From NCBI RefSeq assembly GCF_011764565.1, contig NZ_AP022871.1, positions 8,370,320 to 8,434,319 of the forward strand: a DNA stretch of 64,000 nucleotides, read 5' to 3'. The translations under genes were made by a program, and so were the position numbers. The stretch comes from Phytohabitans suffuscus. Its GTDB lineage: Bacteria; Actinomycetota; Actinomycetes; Mycobacteriales; Micromonosporaceae. Below, in pieces: positions 35,308-43,663 of the stretch. Numbering within the stretch: position 1 is the stretch's first letter; every line of letters starts with the position of its first letter. The notes beneath the pieces are model-generated. The model did not search any database, was not told the DNA's origin, and was given only the letters and a program-made list of their open reading frames with translations.

Positions 35308-36814
35308 GGCTTGGCTCCACTGGCGATGGTTTCCATGACGCGGTCGACGTCGAGGGTGTCGTCGTTGGGCAGCTCGGCGATCAGGCGGCGGTCGCGCAGC
35401 ACCGCGACCTTGTGCGACAGCCGCAGCACCTCCTCCAGCTCGGCGGAGACGAAGAGCACCGCCATGCCGCCGTCGGAGAGCTGGGCGACCAGGCGCTGGA
35501 TCTCCGCCTTCGCGCCGACGTCGATGCCGCGGGTCGGCTCGTCGAGGATCAGCAGCCGCGGCTCGGTGATCAGCCAGCGGGCCAGCAGCACCTTCTGCTG
35601 GTTGCCGCCGGAGAGGTTGCGCACCAGCGCGTCCGGGTTGGCCGGCCGGATGTCCAGCGCCTTGACGTACCTGTCCACCAGCTCGTCCTGGCGGCGGCGG
35701 GGATCGGCCGGGTCCAGCCGCGGGTGGCCTGCATCGCGAGGACGATGTTCTCCCGTACGGTCAGCTCCTCGATGAGCCCCTCGGTGCGGCGGTTCTCCGA
35801 GCAGAAGGCGATGTCCTTGGCCATCGCGGTGCGCGGCCCGCGCATCGTGACCGGCTCGCCGTCGACGCTGAGCTGCCCGTGGTCGGCCCGGTCGGCGCCG
35901 TACAGCAGGCGGGCCACCTCGGTGCGGCCCGAGCCGAGCAGCCCGGCCAGGCCCACCACCTCTCCCTTGTGGATGGTCAGGCTGAACGGCGCCACCGCGC
36001 CCTTGCGCCCCAGCTCCCGCGCGTCGACCAGCGGCACGTCGCTCTCCCGGAACCGCTTGGGCCGGTCCTCCAGCCGCTCCAGGACCTCCAGCTCCTTGCC
36101 GATCATCTTGCCGACCAGGTCGATGAGGGTCAGCTCGGCGGTCGGGAACTCGCCGACCCGCCGGCCGTTGCGCAGCACGGTGATCCGGTCGGCGATCTCG
36201 TAGACCTGGTCGAGGAAGTGGGTGACGAACAGGATCGCGATGCCCTCGTCCTTGAGCTGCCGCATGACCCGGAACAGCTGCCGCACCTCGCCGGCGTCCA
36301 GGCTGGAGGTCGGCTCGTCGAGGATCAGCACCCTGGCCGAGATGTCGATGGCGCGGGCGATCGCCACCATCTGCTGCACCGCGAGCGAGTACGTGCCGAG
36401 CGTGGCGGACACGTCGATGTCGAGCTCGAGGCGGCGCAGCAGCTCGGCGGCCCGCCTCCGCACGAGGGACCACCGGATGTGGCCGAACAGGCGCGGCTCG
36501 CGCCCGATGAAGATGTTCTCCGCCACCGACAGGTTGGGGCAGAGGTTGATCTCCTGGTACACGGTGCTGACGCCCGCGTGCTGCGCCTGTAGCGGCCCGC
36601 TGAAGCGCACCGGCCGGCCGTCCAGCACGATGTCGCCCCGGTCGATGCCGTACACCCCGGTGAGCACCTTGATGAGGGTGGACTTGCCGGCGCCGTTCTC
36701 GCCCATGAGGGCGTGCACCTCGCCCGGCAGCAGCCGGAAGTCGACCTCGCTGAGCGCCTTGACGCCGGGGAACTGTTTGCTGATCCCCGACATCGTCAGG
36801 ATGGCCTCGGTCAC
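35304..36814 (-). CDS. ytfR: sugar ABC transporter double ATPase, YtfR type (frameshifted)
   Basis: Two ATPase cassettes: first with GENGAGKST and VLILDEPTSSLDAGEV, second with degenerate P-loop GLLGSGRTE, signature LSGGNQQKV and LILDEPTRGIDVGAKAEI. The frame breaks at about 35697-35704: one extra C joins QATRGWTRPIP to RRRQDELVDRYV, a good match to the YtfR sequence around that point. The repaired protein has 503 residues, as the family. The ATG at 36814 follows the binding-protein gene by about 66 bases. Confidence 0.9.
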
Positions 36815-36880
36815 CTGCCTGCCCTTCTCGGTAGGAAGCCGCCCCGCCCGCCGCGCTGGGGCGGGGCGGCCGCTGGCGGG

Positions 36881-37860
36881 TCAGTACTGGCGTTCGGGTA
36901 GGACGGTTTTGGCTTGTTCCTGGGTGAAGGTGGTTTCTTCGGTGATGACGCGGGGTTGGACGGGTTCGCCGTTGTGGACTTTTTGGACGAGGTCCATGAG
37001 TTGTGGGCCGAGGAGGGGTGAGCATTCGACGATGAAGTTGATTTTGCCGTTGGCGAGGGCTTGCATGCCGTCGCGGACGGCGTCGACGGTGATGATTTTG
37101 ATGTCGGTGCCGGGTTTTTTGCCGGCGCCTTCGATGGCTTCGATGGCGCCGAGGCCCATGTCGTCGTTGTGGGCGTAGAGGACGTCGATGTCGGGGTTGG
37201 CTTTGAGGAAGGCTTCCATGACTTCTTTGCCTTTGGCGCGGGTGAACTCGCCGGTCTGGGAGGCGATGATTTTGAATTCGGGTTGGGTGGCGATGGTGTC
37301 GCCGAAGCCTTTTTTGCGGTCGTTGGCGGGGGCGGAGCCGGTGGTGCCTTGGAGTTCGACGATGTTTACGGGGTCGGTGGTGGTGGCGTATTCCTTGACG
37401 AGCCAGTCGCCGGCTTTTTTGCCTTCTTCGACGAAGTCGGAGCCGATGAAGGTTTTGTAGAGGGTGGTGTCGGTGGAGTCGACGGCGCGGTCGGTGAGGA
37501 TGACGGGGATGCCGGCGTCTTTGGCTTCTTTGAGGACGGTGTCCCAGCCGGACTCGACGACGGGGAGAAGGCGATGACGTCGACCTTTTGTTGGATGAAG
37601 GAGCGGATGGCTTTGATCTGGTTTTCTTGTTTTTGTTGGGCGTCGGAGAATTTGAGGTCGATTCCGGCTTGTTTGGCCGAGTCCTGGACCGACTTGGTGT
37701 TCGCGGTGCGCCAGCCGGACTCCGCGCCGACCTGGGAGAACCCGAGTGTGATCTTCCCGTCGTCCGAGCCGGAGCCCGCACCGTCACCACCGCCGCACGC
37801 CGTCACGGTGACGGCGGCCAGCAGGCCGGCGGCCACCGCGGTGGACCATCTCCTGAGCAT
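36881..37860 (-). CDS. ytfQ: YtfQ-type sugar-binding lipoprotein (frameshifted, mosaic codon use)
   Basis: A 326-residue binding protein after repair: lipobox VTVTAC, then family motifs ITLGFSQVGAESGWRTANTK, KFSDAQQKQENQIKAIRS, and YAHNDDMGLGAIEAIEGAG. The frame breaks at about 37562-37566; one extra C joins VDVIAFSP to VVESGWDTVL. The first 60 codons use host-like G/C-ending codons, but from about 37678 to the gene's end nearly every Lys is AAA, Glu is GAA and Gln is CAA, and Leu is almost always CTC. This abrupt switch suggests replacement of the gene body by recombination. The family binds galactofuranose or similar furanose sugars. Confidence 0.88.
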
Positions 37861-37899
37861 CGCTTCCTCCTGCCACGAAACTTGATGCGAACCGCGCTA

Positions 37900-37913
37900 G
37901 GTGAGCGTTAACA
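37900..37913. promoter_or_regulatory. LacI-type operator 2 (ytfQ operon)
   Basis: Read on the minus strand, TGTTAACGCTCACC; 12 of 14 bases match operator 1. It lies 40 bases before the ytfQ-like start. Confidence 0.65.
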
Positions 37914-38150
37914 TTGACAACCGTGACGCGCCTCGTCGGGAGAACGAGGATCGTCGTGCTGCTGGCCCTATCCAGGTCTGAAGATCCACACGTCACGGGA
38001 GATCGACGCGGGTCACGGAAGTGTCCTGTGTCACCTTCCGCGAACGAGAATGTTACCGTTCTCTACCCACGCGTCAAGAGATGCTCCCGATCTGTTGCTG
38101 ATGCGTTGCCACCGGGCAGGACTAACGCGCCACCGCAGCAGCCGGTACGT

Positions 38151-38164
38151 TGTGATCGGTAACA
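38151..38164. promoter_or_regulatory. LacI-type operator 3 (LacI gene, autoregulation)
   Basis: Read on the minus strand, TGTTACCGATCACA; 12 of 14 bases match operator 1. It lies 18 bases before the LacI-family start. A weaker site, TGTTACCGTTCTCT, is at 38051-38064. Confidence 0.55.
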
Positions 38165-38181
38165 ACGCGGAAGGGGTGGAC

Positions 38182-39300
38182 GTGCCGAGGAAGCGGCCGG
38201 CGGCTGACGACGACCGGCGGGCGGCGCCCGCGGACGGGCCGGGGACCAGACCCGCCCCGGCCGACGCCGCCGCGCCGCCCCAGCCCCGCGGCTCGGTGAT
38301 GCGCGACGTGGCCCGGCTGGCCGGCGTCTCGCACCAGACCGTGTCCCGCGTGCTCAACGAGCACCCCAACGTGCGGCAGGAGACCCGGCGCCGGGTCCTG
38401 GAGGCGATGCAGGCGCTCAACTACCGGCGCAACCTGGCCGCCCGCACGCTGGTCACCCGCCGCTCCGGCACGCTCGGCGTGGTCGGCCTGGAGACCACCC
38501 TGTTCGGGCCGGCCTCGATGCTCTACGGGATCGAGGACGCCGCCCGCACCGCCGGCTACTTCGTCACCGTCGCCTCGGTCCGCACCCTGGAGCGCCGCTC
38601 GGTGCTCGAGGCGGTCGACCGGCTGTGCCAGCAGTCGGTCGAGGGCATCATCGCGATCGCCCCCAAGCCCGCCGTGACCAACGCGCTCGTCCAGGTGCCG
38701 GTGGGGCTGGCCAGCGTCGGGGTGGGCGGCGGCGCCGACGACGACGCCGTGCCCACCGTGCGCATCGACAACGCCGCCGGCGCCGGGCTCGCCACCCGCC
38801 ACCTGCTCGACTTAGGACACTCCACAGTGCACCACGTCGCCGGCCCGACCGACTGGCCCGAGGCGCGCGAACGCATCGAGGGCTGGCGCGGCACCCTCTA
38901 CGCCGCCGGCGCGCCCGTCCCGCCCGTCGAGCCCGGCTCGTGGAGCGCCCAGTCCGGCTACGAGCAGGGCCAGGTCCTCGCCCGCGACCCGGCCGTCACC
39001 GCCGTGTTCTGCGGCAACGACCAGATCGCGCTCGGCCTGCTCCGCGCCCTGCAGGAGGCCGGCCGGCGGGTGCCGCGGGACGTGAGCGTCGTCGGCTTCG
39101 ACGACATGCCCGACTCCGGCTTTTTCCTGCCCCCGCTGACCACCGTCCGCCAGGACTTCGCCGAGCTGGGCCGCCGCAGCCTCGGCGTGCTGCTGGACCA
39201 GATCCGCCAGCCCGGCGACCGCGCCCCCGACCACGTGCTGCTCTCTCCGGAGCTGGTGGTCCGCGCGAGCACCGCGCCCCCGCCCACGCGCCACCGCTGA
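38182..39300 (+). CDS. LacI-family transcriptional regulator
   Basis: A 372-residue repressor. The helix-turn-helix MRDVARLAGVSHQTVSRVLN (about 40-60) is followed by the hinge and a sugar-binding-protein fold with GTLGVVGLETTLFGPAS, SVEGIIAIAP, AVFCGNDQIALGLLRAL and SVVGFDDMPDS. I choose GTG 38182, which has GGAAGGGG at the right distance; an unusually long Pro/Ala-rich N-terminal extension precedes the DNA-binding helix. It diverges from the ytfQ operon, and operator-like palindromes precede it and both transporter operons, so it probably represses them in the absence of an arabinose-type sugar. Confidence 0.9.
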   Translation: MPRKRPAADDDRRAAPADGPGTRPAPADAAAPPQPRGSVMRDVARLAGVSHQTVSRVLNEHPNVRQETRRRVLEAMQALNYRRNLAARTLVTRRSGTLGVVGLETTLFGPASMLYGIEDAARTAGYFVTVASVRTLERRSVLEAVDRLCQQSVEGIIAIAPKPAVTNALVQVPVGLASVGVGGGADDDAVPTVRIDNAAGAGLATRHLLDLGHSTVHHVAGPTDWPEARERIEGWRGTLYAAGAPVPPVEPGSWSAQSGYEQGQVLARDPAVTAVFCGNDQIALGLLRALQEAGRRVPRDVSVVGFDDMPDSGFFLPPLTTVRQDFAELGRRSLGVLLDQIRQPGDRAPDHVLLSPELVVRASTAPPPTRHR

Positions 39301-39528
39301 AGCCCCGCCGGCGCGGCGTGGGGGTCGCCCTCGCCCCGCCGGTCGCGGTGCGCCGAGGGGACCGGTTCTGGCGATCTACCGTCGCAGGTTACGGGCTCGC
39401 CGGCCCCCAACACAGGGCACTGTGGACGGATCCGGACCTGACGTCTGTCCTAAGTGGTGAGCGGGCGGGGTCCGTGGTGGTCACGGAGATCTTCGGGCCA
39501 GGGTCTGGTTTGTCCCCGTCTACCAGTG

Positions 39529-39576
39529 GATCGTGGACGGTGGTTGCCCCTGTGGGGGCGGCTGTCGTCCACGATC
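39529..39576 (+). repeat. family A structured repeat, copy A4
   Basis: Arms GATCGTGGAC and GTCCACGATC: the inner two pairs differ from the TA/TA of A1, A2, A3 and A6 yet remain complementary. Apical hairpin GCCCC-TGTG-GGGGC. Confidence 0.85.
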
Positions 39577-39731
39577 AGCCGGAACTGATCGCTTGTGCCT
39601 TGCGGCGGGCGGACAGATCGGCAGGAAGCGACCTGCCGCACACGTCACTGTGGACGGTGGGCGGCGCCCAGCGCGCGTTCCAGAAGCGGAAAGGGCATTT
39701 CGGGGTCGGAGATCTGGATCCTGAGGTTGGC

Positions 39732-39782
39732 ATGATCGCGGACGTCAGGTGCCCCAAGAGGGCGGTCTATGTCCACGATCAT
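39732..39782 (-). repeat. family A structured repeat, copy A5
   Basis: Arms ATGATCGCGGAC and GTCCACGATCAT; the single mismatch becomes a G-U pair if transcribed from the minus strand, the orientation indicated by the core sequence. Confidence 0.8.
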
Positions 39783-39913
39783 CTGGGTAACGGGAGCGAA
39801 CCGGGGGCGGATCCAGAGACCTTCCGGGGTCAGGGTTCGGGTCTGTCCACAGTGGTCTCTGTGCTTCGGCTGGTTTGTCCGCCGGATGTGGAGGCTGGGG
39901 GTCGGTTTCGGTG

Positions 39914-39960
39914 GATCGTGGTATGGATCCGCCCCTCTGGGGCAGTTTTGTACCACGATC
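39914..39960 (+). repeat. family A structured repeat, copy A6
   Basis: Arms GATCGTGGTA and TACCACGATC, core GGATCCGCCCC-TCT-GGGGC. The left flank from about 39815 matches the flank of A2. Confidence 0.85.
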
Positions 39961-40454
39961 CGTTGCCGGGGTCGCGCGCTCGGGGGCGGGGTGGCGGTGG
40001 TGCCGAGTTCGTCTGGTTTGTTCTGAGGACAGATCGGGAAGTCGTCCCACGGCAGGGCCCGAGGGATCGGTTTCGGATGACCAACGACGACAAACCAGGT
40101 GATTTCGGCGGTGACATCACCGCACGTGCGACCCTGGCCCGCCTCGCCATCCGCTCAACCCTGACCGCGAAAGCTCCATATGCCACGACATATACCACGA
40201 CTCATCAAGAATCAACCCCCAACCGTGCGGTAAGCGGATAAAACGGCCGAAAGCGTCCGTTGCCCGAGACGGGGATCCAAGGTGCGTGCGGAGGTCGGCG
40301 TGACCGTGGACCTCGGGGGTGGCTCGCGTCCACGGGCAGCTGCCGCACGGGCGTAGATCGGGTTGTTTCGGGCGGCGGCATCGGGTCCGGCGTAACGGCG
40401 GGAAGCGCGGAGATCGGTGGGGACGGACCCGGTGTCGGGGGCGGGCTCGGGGTG

Positions 40455-40517
40455 GGACCGCGGAGGGTGAGGCCGCGGGAGCTACGGTCCGGACCACGGC
40501 GGGCGTCGCGGTAGCTC
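40455..40517 (-). repeat. family B repeat, copy 4
   Basis: Reverse-oriented copy ending GTCGCGGTAGCTC; its GAGCTAC and GTAGCTC ends form an inner inverted repeat around GGTCCGGACC. Confidence 0.85.
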
Positions 40518-40647
40518 TGATCTCCACTGTGGAGCGACCGGTATGCGGGGGTGCGGTCGTCCGTCCATTCTGGAGGTCGAGGTGCGTCGATGTCATCGCG
40601 GGCTTCGCGGGCCGGCGGGGTGGCGGCGGGCTGGTAGCCTGCGTCGC

Positions 40648-41265
40648 GTGATCATCTTCGGGCTGTCGGTCTTCCACTTCAGGGGTTTGATCGGCAAGGG
40701 GCGGTTCGCGTGCCCCAACTGCGGCGGCGACCGGGACTACGAGCACCGCACCGCGCGGCGGTTCTTCACGCTCTTCTTCGTCCCGGTGATCCCGTTGGAC
40801 AAGGTGGGCGAGGTCGTGCGGTGCCAGGCGTGCCGGGTCCGGTTCGACCCGGCTGTGCTGTCCGCGCCCACCAGCGCCCAGCTCGCCAGCGCCCTGCCGG
40901 CCGGCATGCGCGCGGTCGCGGCGGTGGTGCTGCGCGCCGGCGGGTCGTCCGAGGCCGCCATCGGCGCCGCGCTGTCGGCCGTGCGTGCGGCCGGTGCCCA
41001 GGGGTACGACGTGGCGCACCTGCAGGCCGACGTCGACCAGCCCGCCGAGGCGGCGGCCGAGCCGTTGCGGGCGCTGTCGGCGCACCTCACGCTGGACGCC
41101 CGCGAGCGGTACCTCGCCGACGGCGCGCGGATCGGCCTCGCCGACGGGCCGCTCACCCAGACCGAGCGCGACGCCCTCGGCTGGCTGGCCAACGCCCTCG
41201 GTCTGACCCCGGCGCACGGGCTCGGCGTCGTCACCACGGTGGAGCAGTCGGCGCGCCTGGGGTAG
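40648..41265 (+). CDS. zinc-ribbon protein with TerB-like C-terminal region
   Basis: A 205-residue protein with one zinc ribbon at the N-terminus: CPNCGG (about 20-25) and CQAC (about 56-59), separated by the hydrophobic FFTLFFVPVIPLDK that is typical of zinc-ribbon family proteins of this class. The C-terminal half is helical and includes LTQTERDALGWLANALGLTP, similar to TerB-like domains. Start at GTG 40648 gives VIIFGLSVFHFRG. Role unknown; these proteins are often soluble and associated with membrane stress genes. It is followed by the esterase-like gene on the same strand after about 80 bases. Confidence 0.75.
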   Translation: MIIFGLSVFHFRGLIGKGRFACPNCGGDRDYEHRTARRFFTLFFVPVIPLDKVGEVVRCQACRVRFDPAVLSAPTSAQLASALPAGMRAVAAVVLRAGGSSEAAIGAALSAVRAAGAQGYDVAHLQADVDQPAEAAAEPLRALSAHLTLDARERYLADGARIGLADGPLTQTERDALGWLANALGLTPAHGLGVVTTVEQSARLG

Positions 41266-41343
41266 CCGGCGGCCGCGGTTGAGGCATCCCGCGCCGGGTA
41301 ACCGCGTGGGACGGCACAACCGAACCCGCCGGGAGGCAAGACA

Positions 41344-42633
41344 ATGTCACGGTACGGGGACGACGTCGCCGCGCTTGCCGCGCCACTTGAGGGTGCCGGC
41401 GACTTCGACGTACTGCTGGACCGGGTCGGCACGGCCCGGGTCGTGATGCTGGGTGAGGCCAGCCACGGCACGCACGAGTTCTACCAGTCGCGCGCGCAGC
41501 TCACCGAACGGCTGATCGAGGAGGCCGCCTTCTCGTTCGTCGCCGTCGAGGGGGACTGGCCCGACGTCGCCCGCGTCGACCGCAGCGTACGGCTGGCGGA
41601 CGGCGCGCCCGAGGATCCACGCGACGCGCTCGCCACGTTCGAGCGGTGGCCCACCTGGATGTGGGCGAACGACGAGACCGCCGGCTTCGGCCAGTGGCTG
41701 CGCTGGCACAACGCGGGGGTGGACCCCGAGGTGCGGGCCGGCATGCACGGCCTCGACGTGTACTCGCTGTGGGAGTCGCTGCGCGAGATCCTCGTCTACC
41801 TGCGCGAGCACGACCCGGAGCAGGTGCCGGCCGCGCTCGCCGCGTTCCGGTGCTTCGAGCCGTACGGCGAGGACGCCCAGATGTACGCGCTGGCCACCCG
41901 CTTCGTCGCGTCCGCGTGCGAGAACGAGGTCGTCGACCTGCTGGTCCAGCTCCGCGAACGGGCCCGGGAGGACCGCGGCCCGGAGCGCTTCGACGTGTGG
42001 CAGAACGCCGAGGTGGTCGCCGGCGCCGAGCGCTACTACCGCGCGATGGTCCGCGGCGGCCGCGAGTCGTGGAACGTACGCGACCGCCACATGGACGCCA
42101 CCCTCGCCCGCCTGCTCGACCACTACGGCCCGGAGTCCAAGGCGGTCGTGTGGGCGCACAACACGCACATCGGGGACGCCCGCGCCACCGACATGGGCGA
42201 GCGCGGCGAGGTGAACATCGGCCAGCTGGCCCGCGAGCGGTACGGGCCCGACGACGTCGTGCTGGTCGGCTTCGGCAGCCACCACGGCACGGTCGTGGCC
42301 GGGGACGGCTGGGGCGCGCCGATGGAGGAGATGCTGGTGCCGCCGGCCCGCGACAGCGCCGTCGAGGGCGTGCTGCACTCGGCGGCGCCGAGCCGGAGCC
42401 TGCTGGTCTTCCCCGACGGCGAGCGGCCCGACCTGCTCACCGACGCGCTCGACCACCGCGCGATCGGCGTGGTGTACCACCCGGAGCGCGACCACTGGAG
42501 CAACTACGTGCCCACGGTGCTGGGTGAGCGGTACGACGCGTTCTGCTGGTTCGACGAGACCCGGGGCGTGGACGCGATGCGGGTGCCGCCGACACCGGTG
42601 TTCGAGCCGGAGACGTACCCGAGCGGCGTGTAG
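41344..42633 (+). CDS. erythromycin-esterase-family protein
   Basis: A 429-residue protein of the EreA/EreB-like family. Its hallmark motifs are visible: VVMLGEASHGTHEFYQSRAQ (about 33-52, catalytic Glu and His), VAVEGDWPDV (about 68-77), and KAVVWAHNTHIGDAR (about 263-277, second His). EreA and EreB hydrolyse the macrolactone ring, but most family members in soil bacteria have unknown substrates, so macrolide resistance cannot be inferred. A GGGAGG Shine-Dalgarno precedes ATG 41344. It converges with the kinase/GH4 operon. Confidence 0.85.
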   Translation: MSRYGDDVAALAAPLEGAGDFDVLLDRVGTARVVMLGEASHGTHEFYQSRAQLTERLIEEAAFSFVAVEGDWPDVARVDRSVRLADGAPEDPRDALATFERWPTWMWANDETAGFGQWLRWHNAGVDPEVRAGMHGLDVYSLWESLREILVYLREHDPEQVPAALAAFRCFEPYGEDAQMYALATRFVASACENEVVDLLVQLRERAREDRGPERFDVWQNAEVVAGAERYYRAMVRGGRESWNVRDRHMDATLARLLDHYGPESKAVVWAHNTHIGDARATDMGERGEVNIGQLARERYGPDDVVLVGFGSHHGTVVAGDGWGAPMEEMLVPPARDSAVEGVLHSAAPSRSLLVFPDGERPDLLTDALDHRAIGVVYHPERDHWSNYVPTVLGERYDAFCWFDETRGVDAMRVPPTPVFEPETYPSGV

Positions 42634-42683
42634 CCGCCCGCCGGCAGGCCGCGCGCGGGCACCCGCCGCGGCCGCCGCGCCGG

Positions 42684-43663
42684 TCACGGGGTGGCGGCCA
42701 GGGCGGCGCGGAGGGCGCGCGTGGACGGGGGCGGGGCGCCGAAGGCGTCCAGGGCCAGCAGCGCCGCGCCCACCACCGGCGGCGAGGTGAGCAGCGTGGG
42801 CGTCGCGTGCGGGGAGTGGGCGGCGATGCCCTCCTCGACCGCGTCCATCAGCAGCCGGTGCCCGGCGGCCAGCACACCGCCGCCGAGCACGACCGCGTAC
42901 GGCGCGCCGGTCAGGTCCAGGCGGGTGGCGGCGACCCGGACCAGGGTCACGATCTCGTCCGCCTGGCGGGCCACGACCCGGCGCGCGGTGCGGTCGCCCG
43001 CCTCGGCGACCGCGAACAGCACCGGCGACAGCTCGCCGATCCGCTCCCGGGGGATCTCGCCCAGGTGCAGTCCGGCCGCGACATCCTCCACCGTGGACCG
43101 TCCGAAGTGGGCGGCCACCGCCGCGGTCAGGGCGGTCGGGGCGTCCCGGCCGTCCTCGCCGCGGGCCGCGCGGTACAGGGCCAGCGCGGCCAGGTGCTCG
43201 CCGCCGCCCCAGTCGCCGGTGCTCTGGCCCAGGGACGGGAAGCGGGCGGTGCGCCCGGCGGCGTCGCGGCCGAGGCAGTTGATGCCGGTGCCGCAGACCA
43301 CGGCGACCGCGTCGCGGGTGTCGGTGCCGGCGCGCAGCAGCGCGAACGTGTCGTTGTCGACCCGGTGCCCGCGCGCCCAGCCGGCCTCGCCGACCGCCTT
43401 GTGCAGCACGTCCACCTCGACCGGCAGGTCGGCGCCGGCGAGGTACACCTCGGCCCGGTCGAGCGCGGTGCGCGGGGCAGGGCGGCGGCCGCGCGGGCCC
43501 GCGCGACCAGGGTGTCGACGATCGCGACACAGCCGGGTACGCCGACGTGGTGCGGGCTGGAGGCCGGGCCGCGCACCGAGGCGAGCACCTCGCCCGCGCT
43601 GGTGCCGAGCACGACGTCGGTCTTGGTGGCGCCGCCGTCGACGGCGAGGAAGAGCCCGCTCAC
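42684..43663 (-). CDS. BadF/BadG-type ATPase, GlcNAc-kinase-like (frameshifted)
   Basis: An ASKHA-fold kinase of the N-acetylglucosamine kinase class. The N-terminal phosphate loop LFLAVDGGATKTDVVLG, the VVCGTGINCLG motif (about 140-150), STGDWGGGEHLA and VVLGGGVLAAG are present. The frame breaks at about 43475-43478: an extra C joins ARAAAALP to PRTALDRAEVYL and gives 326 residues. It overlaps the GH4 gene by four bases (GTGA), indicating that the sugar released by GH4 is phosphorylated by, or released into the pathway of, this kinase. Substrate is inference: GlcNAc or a related amino sugar or glucose. Confidence 0.82.

Larger units (their letters stand above)
39301..40647. other. repeat island 3: non-coding interval
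   Basis: About 1.35 kb in which no frame has convincing codon bias, start or homology. Three family A elements lie at about 190-base intervals (39529, 39732, 39914), and a family B repeat at 40455. The flanks of A4 and A6 share a module beginning GAGA.CTTC.GGG and containing TGGTTTGTCC, also present beside A2, so larger repeat units are arranged in tandem. Nothing was recognised between 39970 and 40450. Confidence 0.7.
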
